From positions 1,674,001 through 1,738,000 of the forward strand of contig VDMD01000002.1 in NCBI GenBank assembly GCA_007026445.1: a DNA stretch of 64,000 nucleotides. The letters are read 5' to 3'. The stretch is from Schizophyllum amplum. Its lineage: Eukaryota > Basidiomycota > Agaricomycetes > Agaricales > Schizophyllaceae. The first letter of the stretch is position 1; each line of letters starts with the position of its first letter. Below, piece by piece: positions 1 to 10,970 of the stretch. The translations under genes and the position numbers were made by a program. The notes below the pieces were generated by a model. It saw only the letters and a list, made by a program, of their open reading frames with translations. It had not been told where the DNA came from and made no database searches.

Positions 1-410
1 CTCCTGTACTGCCTCCTGTGATGTCTCCGCCTCTGCCTCTCCCATTGCGCAGGCCACCGGCTCCGAGCCTGTGCAAGATCTTATCGACGAGCCTCCGGAA
101 CGAAGCTCTCCGATCGAGCAGGAGCATCCTGACTTGGGCGCAGGCGATGGGCGCTCTGGACGATATAACGGAGCGGGGCAAGCCGCGCCCGCGTGTTGAC
201 GAGTACGTCCTGCCTCACTCTATATTATTCAAGCGCATATACCCATCCTCTCACAGCCACGAATCACCCCTCCTCCCATACCTATACGCATCACGCGTTC
301 TTCCTCGCCTTGTTCTCGAGATCCCGACTTACGGCGTTGATTCAATTCTGCAGGCGGCAGCCGCTGGCCATGACTTCGATGAAAAAGCGGAGATAAGTAG
401 AAGAAAATGA
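1..410 (+). other. Possible 3' part of a decayed gene at the window edge
   Basis: Frame 3 of the first 190 bases reads as a plausible acidic, Pro/Ser-rich stretch (EPVQDLIDEPPERSSPIEQ) running into the window edge, followed by a GTACGT-like donor and, near 354, a possible acceptor before AAAAGHDFDEKAEISRRK and a stop. I do not recognise the product. It could be the 3' end of a gene starting outside the window or one more relic of this decayed region. Confidence 0.2.
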
Positions 411-479
411 CGAGAAGACTGAAAGGTGCGCATATATGCAGTAAACTTCGCGTGCCTTCTCACACAGCCTTATTAAGCG

Positions 480-1475
480 CGCTGTTGAAGGCCGTCATGG
501 CGCTCATTCCAGGCATCTCCGAGTACTGCCGGCGATGCCGCAGCATAGTATATAATGGCACTCATGCACGAAGTGAGTTGCTCCGTCTTGAAGTGCATTG
601 TGCTGATAACGAGGCAGATGCGCGACGTCTGCAACCGCGCTCGAGGCGATGGCACTAATCTTCCCCAAAATCTCGTCCTCGTGGCTAATCTCAACGATCC
701 CCTCCCTGACCGTCTCGATCCGCCCTGTTCGAAGGCGACTCTCAGTTCGCCCGGCAGGCCGTCCCGCTGGGGGACTGCGATGATCTCGTTGAGGAGGACA
801 CGCGCACGACCGGTGAGTCACCCCTCTTGACCATCGCGAATACTAACATATCATGCAGAACCATCGCGCGTCTGTAGACCTTTCTCCTGTGCGTGCGTCA
901 GTGACTACACTCCTTTATCTTCGGCATTGACTGCTATGCACAGCTCTATTGTGCCGTCTGCTAGGCAAGAACAGTGCATATGCGGCACCGAACTCGGTCC
1001 CGACAGGGTGTAACGCGCGGGTACACGGCCACCTGCGCGTCACTGCAGAGACTATCGCATATGTCGCGATGCAGGTCCGTTTCATTCGTAACCTGATACC
1101 TATACTGACTTCGCTTCTCAGGCGCGCTTCGTGTGCTCCGCAGTCAGGAATCGGAGTCTCGCGGACGGTGACTTGACTATGCAGGCGTTCTAGAAGAACA
1201 TTTTTTGCTTTGTCTTGACAAGGACAACCTTGAGGATTGGATCGAGGAGACCTACCGCTGGTGGAACACGTGCGTGTTACGCTGCTTATAGGCCTTGACT
1301 GACGGCAGCCACGGAGAGATTTTCGGCAAGCTGGAAGGCGATGAGGAACAGACGATCGCCGCTCACAAGAAGGCAGCAGGCGCAAGCTGGACAACTGCCT
1401 CTCGAAACGCGAGGCGCGCGCAGCCAAGCGGGCTGCAGTTAGGCATGCGGAGTCAGCGGCGTAGGCTGCCGCGGT
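480..1475 (+). pseudogene. Decayed gene resembling the DUF6698 family
   Basis: Short coding-like segments in changing frames resemble, in order, a basidiomycete-expanded family of unknown function (DUF6698, recalled from memory). They are ALIPGISEY near 500, then FARQAVPLGDCDDLVEEDTRTT before a good GTGAGT intron near 832, then ARFVCSAVRNRSLADGDLT near 1122-1180, then LEEHFLLCLDKDNLEDW and WWN near 1190-1270, and after an intron EIFGKLEGDEEQ near 1317. A frameshift or stop separates the third and fourth blocks, where TTC TAG interrupts the frame near 1188. No single open model joins the blocks, so I call it a relic. The family match is tentative. Confidence 0.35.
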
Positions 1476-1699
1476 CTTTGTTTTCTCACTTTCTGTATGT
1501 CTTGTCGCTCCCGGTGAGTGAGTCCCGCGTGTCTGACCCTCCATGTAATACGGCTAACGACGTCAGTAGACGGTATCGCCTTGACCTATGCTTGTTGCAG
1601 AAGCCGCCCCTCTAAGTAGCCAAGGTCCCCCGGGTTTCTCGATGTGCCGGCGGTCTCCCCGCGGGACGCTGTCCTTGCCCCAAGACCTCCAAGCGGGAT

Positions 1700-2530
1700 G
1701 GTGATTGACCACCATTCAGGCGTCAAGACTCATGCAAAACGAACTCAAGATCACCGACGATGACAAGAGTGGTCTCGGGACCGTTCGCGACTGTCATCTC
1801 CTGTGTGGAGGAAGACGACGGGTCTGCCGCGGGGGTGCGCAGCGCTGCCGCACTTCTTATCGGTTGTGGGTTATCGGTCGCCAGTACTGTACCTGAACTA
1901 ACCTTCCCTTCAGACTCGTTACCGGGGGTCATGTGCCTCTAAGGTGAGGTTCTTGTCTTGAACGCGCATCACCCAGCTAATGCTTCCAACCCCCCCCCCC
2001 CCCCCCCCCCACCCCCTGCTCCTTCCACATATTGCCTTTCATAAGCCGGGCTGTTCTCTCAAGCGGGGCAGAGATATCGGCGACCATCCGGACGTTCTAG
2101 AGTACGTTCGAACTGCTCTCGGGAGGGCAAGCGACGACGTGCGTGCAGCGCCGCCGCTTTCGGCGTGTCATGCTCACTACAAACGCAGGATGTGTGCCTT
2201 GCTGGCCCTGCGTGTTGCACTCACACTGATGCGTATGTGGACACCAACGCGCTCGTGGGCTCCACACCGTTCACGGCAGCCTCAAGGTACAAGAATGAAC
2301 TTAAGATGGCTGGGGACGGTGCGGGAGGTTTCACCTCGCTTTTGCTGCCATGTACGTGGACGAAGATGGCGGGAACCTTCGTGGCGCGGTGGTGTGCATC
2401 AGCGCTCCCGCGATCTTGTACGCGTCCTGGCGGTAAGGTTCGGTTCATGATATTGCACCGCCCTTCGCCGTGCAGCGCGTCGCATCGCTGCGTTCAGCGC
2501 TGGCCATACACATTGATGATGACTATGTAA
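1700..2530 (+). repeat. Diverged repeats of a degraded intron-containing gene, copies 1-3
   Basis: At least three diverged copies of one sequence lie here (about 1700-1860, 2205-2420 and a short piece at 2490-2530), with further copies at 10310-10970. The best shared block is an intron end (TGCGTGT-GCA-TCAC-CTGATG) followed by an exon with GACACC, then GGCTCCAC, CCTCAAG and AATGAACT-AAGAT. All copies carry frameshifts and stops. A run of 21 C residues (1990-2010) separates two copies. The original gene is not recognisable. Confidence 0.45.
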
Positions 2531-3035
2531 GTTGACTCAGGCTGACGGCGGTCGTTCGGCAAGTTGGTGCGGGTTACGTGTGTATCGCAGTCGGACCTCT
2601 GGCTGCAGGCCATCGCTACGACGAGAGCGCTGCTGGTCATGGGGTACCTGTCAGTATGGGGAAAATATCTCTGACTTGTCTGTGACTCCTTGTCTGTTTA
2701 CAGTACTTACATTGAATGATATTCTTTGTGATACTTACTCAAGTTGCAAGGCGCTTATCATGAGGGTCTTGTATAGCCACTAACTAGTCAATCAAATGGG
2801 CACTCGTAATTTCTTTGCAACCTTCTGAGACTGCTTGCTGCTTCAAAGAAAAACATCAACAAGCCCTCAGCAAGCTCAACACGGTCACATGATACTTTTG
2901 GGTGATGGCAATGTCACGTGATGGACGTGTTGAACCTCCTGCATTGTTATAAAGCGCAGTTTTATTTTGCGTTCTGTTCCCAACCCCCAGGAAGGCAGCC
3001 TTCTCTTCTCTTTCACTTGGTCCCTCGAATCCCTC
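2531..3035. other. Gene-free stretch upstream of the recombinase gene
   Basis: Only short ORFs without recognisable similarity. The sequence becomes AT-richer from about 2690 and contains a TATA-like element just before the recombinase gene. Confidence 0.4.
2946..2953 (+). promoter_or_regulatory. TATA-like box of the recombinase gene
   Basis: TTATAAAG lies about 85 bases upstream of the ATG at 3036, a plausible distance for a core promoter followed by a short 5' leader. Seen in sequence only. Confidence 0.35.
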
Positions 3036-4784
3036 ATGCCTTTCCTTCATACCTCCTGTGACTGGCTGGCTGGCGTCCAGCTTGCTATGAACACTGGCGT
3101 TGATCCTGAATCTGAAGAGGGGGAAATCAACATGCATGCGGCCAAGGACGATCTCGTATCCGAGAAACAAACTATGGTGGAAGGAAGGGAGGCTTCTCAA
3201 TTCAGGGAAGGCCTGATCAAGCTCAGGGACCTTTTCAATGGCAGCGTGGCCCAGTCTGTGACGGGGGGTACAGATGCAGACTACCGAAAGTGCGTTATAA
3301 TAATTGCCCATGCCTTTCTACCAGTGGGACTCACAGAGACATACTCAGCTTCGCCAAACGCTTTCAGAAATGGCTGGTCGAGAACCAATTCATCGACAAA
3401 GCCGATAATGACTGGGCAGAGAACCCATGCGAGTACATGGCTGAGTTGATCTGCGCCTTCATTATGAGCGAGTGCGTTGTCAGTATCACAGCGCTTGGTG
3501 CCCCCACTCATTATCCTACACAGATGTGACAGCATCGACTTCAAAACCGGTGCTCAGAAACCAGCATCTCAACTACGCTCAGGAATCTCCACTGCGATGA
3601 AGATAAGGGCGGCAATGACTTACCTGTTTGGCATCCTATGTGGTCTTGGGAGGGAGGAATGGCGGCGAGATCACACTACCGGCAAGATGGTTGGCAATCC
3701 GTCAATATCGCCCAAGGTCTCGTGCTATATGGTGGCTTTGAAGAGGCGCAAGGTTAGTCTTTCTGTTGTCGCCCGGGTTGCCTGCCCTGATTCATCATTT
3801 CATGCAGGCGCATGAAGGAGACTGTACAGAGGCCTCAAGGGCGATCACTCTTGTGCGTGCGATACCTTGTCTCTCCCTCTTTCTTTTCTAACCCTTCCTT
3901 GTAACGCAGAACATCTTGACGAGAACTCACGTCAAAAACAAGCGGGATTACCAGGCCTTGGACGTCAGTGAAGCATACTGCTGATCGAGTGCTGCATACT
4001 GATGCGATGGATAGCGAGGGGAGATCGAGAATCTCAGGCCACGCCTTCTACAATGCGCCTACACGCTGTCTCTGATTTGCCTGCTCCGGATAGAAGAGGT
4101 GCTTCAAATTCGCATGCAGGACCTGGAATGGAGCAAGAATGGCAGCGTCACACTCCGTTTACCATTCAGAAAGACTCATCAAACCGGAAGTCAGTGTGTG
4201 TTTCCCTAGACGCCTTCCTGAAACTCACCGTGGTCCCTGCAGAGATTATCCCCTTTGTAATATGGCCGCTTGAGGAGGACGAGGCTGCCATCTGCCCGAA
4301 GCGAGCCCTTTGCGAGTGGCTTCAGGCTTCAGGCATAAGAGAGGGCTACTTGTTCCCCAAGCTTACATCAGATGGCAGGGCGATCAAGCGTGTGACTGGG
4401 AAGGCTGGCGAGCATATGGTACGCGATACCCACCCTTGTCTGAACCTAGCTAATCGCCTGCTGTATATTCTCCAGAGCCAAGCTGTATTCCTAGAGATGT
4501 TCCGAAACAATCTTCTGGACGTCAACATCGACTTCACCCCCTATGGGACCCATTCTTTCCGACGAGGAGGGTGCCAGTACCTTATCCTGTTCCGGAGGTG
4601 GAACATACGCCGGGTTTGCGAGTGGGGTGGCTGGAGCACTGACTTCACCTATCTTACCATCGTTAAATATCTTATATCTTGGGTCGACGAGCCCATGAGC
4701 TCCAGAGCGGACTTTTTCCGACCAGGTCAAAAAGTGGCGAGGTGGTGTCGCACTTGTGGTAGAAATTGCCCATGTAATTCATGA
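3036..4784 (+). CDS. Tyrosine recombinase (Crypton-like / DNA breaking-rejoining family)
   Basis: Eight exons (3036-3289, 3337-3471, 3524-3752, 3808-3852, 3910-3963, 4015-4189, 4243-4418, 4476-4784) join in frame to 458 residues with ordinary GT-AG introns of 47-57 nt. The C-terminal half carries a tyrosine-recombinase pattern: an Arg in LLRIEEVL (box A), then HSFRRG (the H-x-x-R pair), then GGW, then YLTIVKYL supplying the candidate nucleophilic Tyr. The N-terminal half (RDILSFAKRFQKWLVENQF, YMVALKRRK) matches a family abundant in basidiomycete genomes, recalled from memory. Such enzymes cut and rejoin DNA through a 3'-phosphotyrosine link and mobilise Crypton elements. No stop or frameshift interrupts the model, unlike its decayed surroundings, so it may be a recent insertion. 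Element ends were not found. The first ATG is assumed; 3090 is an alternative. Confidence 0.75.
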
Positions 4785-5349
4785 ATGCTCTCAGCTTACG
4801 GAACGATTTGGGAACGATCGTTGAGTGTGGGTCGCGTACCAGTGGCGGTTGTCCGATCATCAAGTCTCTTCCACCCAACACTCTACCAGCACCTACGAGC
4901 GGTTGCTGGCCTCCTCGGCGCGCTATCACCTTCGGCCTACAACACCCTTCTTATTTCTCTTCGCCTTCCGCATGAAACTGGCCATTCATGAGCGCGCTGT
5001 GGTATATCTCGTGGATGAGGTGGTGTTTCCCCCACCGCCTCCGCAGGTGCGTCCCCTACGCTCAGCCCGTGCGTACTGAACTAACAAAGCAAACCAAGAC
5101 ACAGTACTGATCATGCGAGCACGCGGGGGAGAGCACGCCCAGGACAGGGTGCGCCGAGAGAGCGGGATGGCTAGGCGAATGGCGTGTGCCGTGAGGGTAG
5201 GAGCAATGGGAAGATCTGGCGCGGCGGGGGTCGCAAAGAACCTCGCGTTCGTTGTGAATGTGCCTCGCTCGCGCTACGTAGACCCTTGCTCGGCCGCGTT
5301 CAGTCTCAAACCACCACCCCCCCCCCCCCCCTTTACAAAGCAGCGCCCT
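4785..5349. other. Gene-free stretch downstream of the recombinase gene
   Basis: Short overlapping ORFs in all frames and a run of 15 C residues at 5317-5331. No recognisable gene. Confidence 0.4.
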
Positions 5350-6896
5350 GCATAGCATGAACCCTCCCCCCGGCGCTGTTCGACTGCATTCGCGCCCCCG
5401 CGCTCCCTCCCTGCCGTGCACCACGTGTTACGCCACGGAAGACAACAATCGCTGTGTGCGTTCCCTGCCATCGCCCGCATCGCTTGCTGACCAGATTGCA
5501 GAAATGTCACGTCTCCCGTGCCTTCAGTCGTCGCCAACGGGTGGACCGGCGCCATCGCTCGCAGCGCCCACAGCAAGTTCGCAAACGCACAGCCACCACC
5601 GAAGAAGAAGACGTCAAGGAGACCGCCCCACTGGCCACCCGGAAGCGCAAGACCGTCGACGACAACGACGAGTCGCGACCCCTGCAGCCCTCGCGCTCGA
5701 CCGTGAAACTGGCCCGCCTCGCCACGCGCTCCATCTCCACCAGTAGCCTCGCACAATCCACCTCCACACGCCTCACGTCCGGCAGGGGCCCCGAGCCGCT
5801 CAAGATGCCTCCGCGCCCCCACTCTCGCCGGCTTCACTCGCGGCCTCAGCGCCCGCCCGCCGCCTCTGCAAAGCCACCCTCCCACTCCTCATCTAGGATC
5901 GCCGTCACCCGCTGCCCCGCCCCCACCCCCGCCCCCGCCCAACGGCGACCTCCGCTTCGACACCCCCAAATCCGCCCGCGCAGCCGATCATGGCCCGCGT
6001 TCAGGTCTACGGGAACATGAGCGCATCAAGGTAGCCACCATCCTGTCCGCGCTTACCACCACGCGCGAGTTTGAGGAGCTTGAGGCCGCAGCGCGCCGGC
6101 GCGATCACAAGCTCCGCGAGCTGGTCAATGAGCTGTGGGGCCTGCGCAGGGAAGCAAGGTAGACCGCCCCCCCCCCCCACTGGTCCACGGACGGCTCGCT
6201 AAAAAGATGCTCTAACCCCAGCTTTTCTTTTCTTTCGGGGGCATACATACACCACCCTGCTAGCTGTGCGATGCGCACTTCAGCTGATCCCCTCGCAGCT
6301 GGCAACAACGCGCTCCGCCGCGCCCTCAACATTGCCGGGTGCGAGATTGCCTGTTTGTACAAGATACGTAGGTCCCGGTGTGCAAATCTCGCCATCATTG
6401 CGCGCGCTGACCCCGTACGCAGGCCGGCACCCCTCGGTCGGAATTTTACATCTGCGGACCCACGCTCTCGACTGAGCCCGCGCACATCGCAGCCGCTTCT
6501 CAATTGCAACCAAGACCGTCAAGCTCGTTGACCTCGCCCCATGTCACCGCCTGTGGCCAACATCCACCCGGACCCTCACGGCACCTGCACCTGAGCCAAA
6601 TCTTGAGCCTGTGCCCCGGTCCGAGCTCTGTTGGCTCACCACTCGCGCGTGCCGAACCTTTGCGCGTAGAGTCGTCAGACGAGGTGAGTAGAATATGCCT
6701 GTGCTCGCACTCAACGCTGACCCCACAGTTAATGATTTGAACGCAGTGCTGGTGGCGGAGCTCGGCAAAGAAAGCGCGCGAATACTCGCAACCTTGAGTT
6801 GCAGCTTGAGGCAAGAAGGAGGCAGCGGTGGTCACGCTGTTGGAGTAGCGGGGCGCGAGGGCGGGTGGTAGATGCAGCGCGATGCCTGCACTCGCC
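5350..6896 (+). pseudogene. Fragmented coiled-coil gene, unidentified
   Basis: Several coding-like segments with plausible splice sites lie in order. One near 5357-5510 has NNRC and SLADQIAEM. One near 6015-6161 reads IKVATILSALTTTREFEELE, continues as AARRRDHKLRELVNELWGLR and is clearly helix-forming. One near 6300-6363 has NNALRRALNIAGCEIACLYK. One near 6734-6820 is LNDLNAVLVAELGKESARIL. A 12-C run (6167-6178) follows the second. A continuous model could not be built and a second diverged copy of the last block occurs at 8329-8550, so this is probably a relic. Function unknown. Confidence 0.3.
6664..6896 (+). repeat. Diverged duplicate block, copy A
   Basis: About 230 bases match 8329-8550. 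The shared parts are a TAGAGT-GTC-GACGAGGTGAG donor, the intron with GTGCTCGCACTCAA-GCTGACC-CC-CAGTT, an exon with GACGCAGTGCTGG, and GGAGGCAGCGG. The exon-intron structure is kept but both copies are mutated. Confidence 0.55.
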
Positions 6897-7714
6897 GACG
6901 GATCCGCGCGATGAAGGGTACGTAGTAGTATGTACAATTGGCTGTATTCGAAATGGATGATCTGAGACGCAAGACAGATAGACTGAGCGTGAGCAGCAGT
7001 GGGTGAGGAGGAAAGAACGAGCAGAGAGTGAGTGAATGAGATGAGTGCGCCAGCAAGAGGATGAGAGTGAGTAAATAACTGAGGGTAGTGGCACTACGCG
7101 GGTGTCTCTTCGTAAGGATTATATGCGGGATAGGTGCTATAGAAAGAATAGTATCATCATGTACTTGTACTTTGGTGAGTTTACTCTGCGCGCCGTTGAC
7201 TGCTCATTGACGTTTAACTTAGGTGTTTCGGCAACGGACCACGGCGCGGGACCCCGCGTCGCGATTGATGTGCGAGGGACGAGGGAGACGACCGCGGCTG
7301 GGATGCGGCGCGCAGCGCCCTCTTTGTCAACGATGAGTGCCCATTTGCTCCTAACACACCTTTCCACCAATCTTTCGGCTAGGATCTGGGTGGAGCATCC
7401 CGGCGATGGGGCGCAGGACGAGGGAGACGGTCACGCGACAGAAGGCCGCGCAGATGGGGCGGCTCGCAGCGCCGCGTCTTCTTCCGGTGAGCTTCCCATG
7501 GTTTGCGACGAGGCCTGTTCACCGAAGATTTCCTTCAGGACTCATGTCGAGGGGCCCCGGCGCGGTGCGGGAGTTCGCGATGCGGCCTGCCGCGACCCGT
7601 AAATGAGTACCAACGCGCAGCTCTCTTCCTCGTTGCCGCGTGCCGCAAATGGAATGAGGGAGTGACTCGAGCGCCCCGTTCCCCATGCACGCCATCGAAC
7701 CCCACCCCTTAAGA
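6897..7714. other. Low-information repeat-rich stretch
   Basis: No supported gene. Two short blocks containing ACGAGGGAGACG (about 7272-7290 and 7418-7432) are followed by similar GC-rich sequence and look like a diverged local duplication. Confidence 0.35.
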
Positions 7715-8200
7715 CCTGCGTAGCTCCATTTCCAACGACGAGCTCGACCCCGACGATAAACTTGGTCCCACAACGTCAAGGCCCCATCCTCGCCGATCGT
7801 CAAGCTCCATTCCAAGACGACGAGGCGCTCCGTCATCGACGCGCTCGGATCCCCGGTAACGAGCCCGGGCCCCGACTCCGGCACTCCATCCCATGACGAC
7901 AGGCTCGATCCCCAACGTCGAGCTCAATCTCCGCCTCGACATCGCGCCTCAGCCCAGACCATAGCTCCCGCCGACAATGAGTACAACGCCTAACGACGAG
8001 CGAGCTCAATCGCCGACGAGCTCCATGCCCGATGCCGTCGAAGCTCTATTCCAGGACCTCGAGTGGAATCCCTGACTCTGACGAGCCGGATCGATGTACC
8101 GAGAACGTGCTTCGTTGCACGACGACGAGCGCAATTCCCGACGCCGACGTGCTCGATCCCCGATGACGAGGTCGGATCCGCGACGTCGACCAGCTCTCCT
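7715..8200. repeat. Diverged minisatellite, unit about 18-23 bp
   Basis: Nearly 500 bases are built from imperfect units whose rough consensus is TCCCCGACGACGAGCTCGA. Examples start near 7725, 7745, 7805, 7830, 7880, 7910, 8030, 8050, 8140 and 8155. Units vary in length and sequence, so the array is old. It opens long spurious ORFs on the minus strand. Confidence 0.55.
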
Positions 8201-8328
8201 CATTCGCAGGCTGCGCATGTGTCGCTGCCACTTGCCATACGGATTCGGCAGACGTCGTGGGACAATGACATAGAGTCGCTACCGCTGACGCTGTGTCTGC
8301 TGGAGTTGACCTTATATCATTAGCCTAT

Positions 8329-8550
8329 CGTAGAGTTGTCTGGCGAGGTGAGCAGATCATGTCAGTGCTCGCACTCAATGCTGACCTCCCAGTTCAAGAC
8401 TCAGACGCAGTGTTGGCTGCAGAGCTCCCCGAAGCGCGCTACAACTTCACAATCTCGAGCTTCAGCCTGAGACTTGTAAGAGGAGGCAGCGGCGTTGCTA
8501 GAGGGCTAGGGTGTGGCATACGCGGCGCGACGTCTGCACTTGCGCCGCCT
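8329..8550 (+). repeat. Diverged duplicate block, copy B
   Basis: Partner of 6664-6896. It keeps the donor (GGCGAGGTGAG), the acceptor (CTCCCAG) and the following exon (DSDAVLAAELPEARYNF) with substitutions and stops downstream. Confidence 0.55.
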
Positions 8551-10309
8551 TCTTACCTTTCTCTATTGGTGAATTTTGTATCTATTCTCTCTTACTCCCT
8601 TACCTTTGTCCATGCCCCCTTCAACGTCGGCTCTCGCGCACCACGGGCTCATTTTGGTATGTTTCTCACTTTCCCTCTCGTAATAGCAGTCTTCTGACTA
8701 CTTCGTTTTAGGTTTCTTTATCCTTTCTAGGCATTGGTACACCATCACCTTGACCGTTGTACATTGACCTTGCAAACAGCCCCCCTCCCCTGTCACACGC
8801 AGCTGCTCATTGTGGCACGTTGTTTGTCGATTGGTAAGTCCGTCTACTCCATTGTCTGGGACCTGTCAATGGATCCTTTGTACTCCCGGGTCACCCGTGA
8901 TCGCCTGACTACCAAGTCACCCACGATTACCGCGTTTTGGTAAGGTTTCATTTTGAGTTGTGCTACTGAAACTGACGGATCACTGCAGCTTGTCCATTTC
9001 CCACCATGTCCCCTTCGTCGTCCTCGCCACTGAGCGCGCGTTGCTCTGGACAATGTCGGGCTCGACGCTGTTACGACGACCTCAGAGTCTTGCGCAACCA
9101 CCAACCCCGTGTCCCCAACGCGTGGCGAAGAGTACGTACTCGACGAGCTGGACGATATTTGCGGCGACCGCGACTCATGAGAGCGCCGACGCGTCCTTCG
9201 CGGTGTCCGTTGCCTACACGTCCTTGATGGCGCCCCACGAGACCTCGTAAGTACGTCCCCGATCCCTCGGGCGTCGAAGCCGGGCCTCTTCGCGACTGCG
9301 CGCATCGCTTTCGAGGTACGTCGCTCTCGCTTGCTATCCTCACGTTCCACGAGCAGGACGACGGGGCCGTCGCTGAGCGCATCACGGCCTTCGCGTGTAT
9401 CCTTCATCGGACACGCTGACTATTTTGGCAGACATGATCACCTTGCTGTCCGTTGGAGCAGTTTGGTGACGATGCTTGTTTGAGACGGCGACAGGGACTT
9501 ACGCGACGTCGGCGTCGGCCCTCGTGGTGCGTGGCGCATCATCACCTCACGTCAATGATCGTCTAACTAGCTCGCACAGATCGTCGGCACATGTGGACTA
9601 CCTGAATCACTAACAACAACGAATCCCCCCTCAAGATATCTACCTCCCATGCAATACGGCTCAACGACAAGTTTGTTTTTCAGGTCGACGTCCAGTTCTT
9701 TGCTCACATAGGCGTCTAGCTGGTCGTCCTACGCGTCAACGGGCGTGGCCCCGGTCGTCGCGCAGCCCGCCCTACCACGTTCCCAGCCGACTATACATTT
9801 TGAATATGACACGTGAATCAGGTCCCTCACGGCCAGATAACTTACCTTTTGCAGCGTCGCGCTCGACCAAATTACCCACTGTGACTCAAGTTCAACATTG
9901 GCTCACGTGACACCAGTCCAACTTGCGTGACCTGTCATCGCCGTCGATCTCGACGGCACCAGCGAACGGCGTCGGCGGCTCAGTGAGTATTACGCTACCT
10001 TGAGGCTTAGTTCAGAGGCTGACGACTTTGGCAGGCCGCGTCACGTCAGCACTTTCGTCGCCGACGCCGCCCGCCCTCGGCCCGCCCTCGTCGCCGTCCG
10101 TCCTCCCGCCTCATACCCCGCCGTCTCTGGGCCTACAACCCAATTCCACCGTTTGACGAAAACCCGCGTCAATGCATCGACCCGCGTATGCTTCCATGAC
10201 CCCTGACGGGACCCCTTGCTCCTTGCACACATTTTTCTATCACACCGCGCTTTGCATTCGATTTTTGTTTCGCATGTTAGAAAGATACTGACGGCCACTC
10301 AAGCGTTAT
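8551..10309. other. Decayed, gene-free region
   Basis: Many short ORFs and splice-like signals but no segment I recognise. The long minus-strand ORF at 8844-9407 is low-complexity and Arg/Ser-rich and is probably a shadow of GC-rich repeats. Confidence 0.35.
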
Positions 10310-10970
10310 ACAGCACCTTCAAGATTGCTGTCGGGAGGGTGAACCACGACGGCGGGGGTTCGCGAAGTGCCGCCGCGATCTTGTAAGTCGTGCTGGGTTC
10401 GCGTCGGCGCTGTAGGCAGAAGCGCTCGCTACGAACACAGAATACGTACCTTTCTCGCCCTGCGTGTCGCATTCACGCTCATATCAACGCAGACACCGGC
10501 GCTCTTATGGCTCCACGCTGTTCCCGGCGTCTCCAAGATTCAAGTCCGGAGACGCCGAAAATGAACTCAAGATCGCCGGGGGCGACGCGGACGGTCTGGA
10601 GGACCTCGCAACGACGGCGGGGGTCTCCCACGGCGGCGGCGCTGTGCACTGCCGCTATCTTGTACGTCGCGTGCCGAGGTTGGACTCACGCGCTCGCTCT
10701 GACCATGCGGCGCGCTCGCTACACGCCTCAAGTGCTGACCATGCATGCATTTTACTTGCTGGGCATGTCGCGCTCACGCTGATGATGATGCAGGTACCGA
10801 CGTTTCGTAGGTTACACGCTGATGGCCTCAAGAGGAGGTTCTTGAAGTGTTGGGCGGAAAGGATGGCGACGTCGGACGGGAACCTCGTCGAGCACGAGGG
10901 GAGGTGGAGGAGACGCGGGGGCTGCACACCGGTATCGGCGAGCGCGAAGTCGGGCGTGCCACCCGAATTC
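10310..10970 (+). repeat. Diverged repeats of a degraded intron-containing gene, copies 4-6
   Basis: Three more copies of the family at 1700-2530. A partial copy at 10310-10420 shares CGACGGCGGGGGTTC and CCGC-ATCTTGTA. The best preserved copy is at 10430-10680, with a 47-nt GT-AG intron 10446-10492 and the exon GACACCGGCGCTC. A third is at 10765-10900 (GTCGCGCTCACGCTGATGATG then CAG/GTACCGACG). The translated intron/exon edge reads R/H-VA-L/F-TL-M/I in three copies, showing common descent. Confidence 0.5.

Noticed and set aside
915..1544. 209-codon minus-strand ORF
   Set aside because: It is antisense to better coding-like plus-strand segments and has a low-complexity Arg/Ser composition with no motif.
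7519..7942. Minus-strand ORFs over the minisatellite
   Set aside because: They are opened by the repeated CGACGAG units and do not continue outside the array.
8844..9407. 187-codon minus-strand ORF
   Set aside because: Arg/Ser-rich, no domain, lies in repeat-derived GC-rich sequence; most likely chance.
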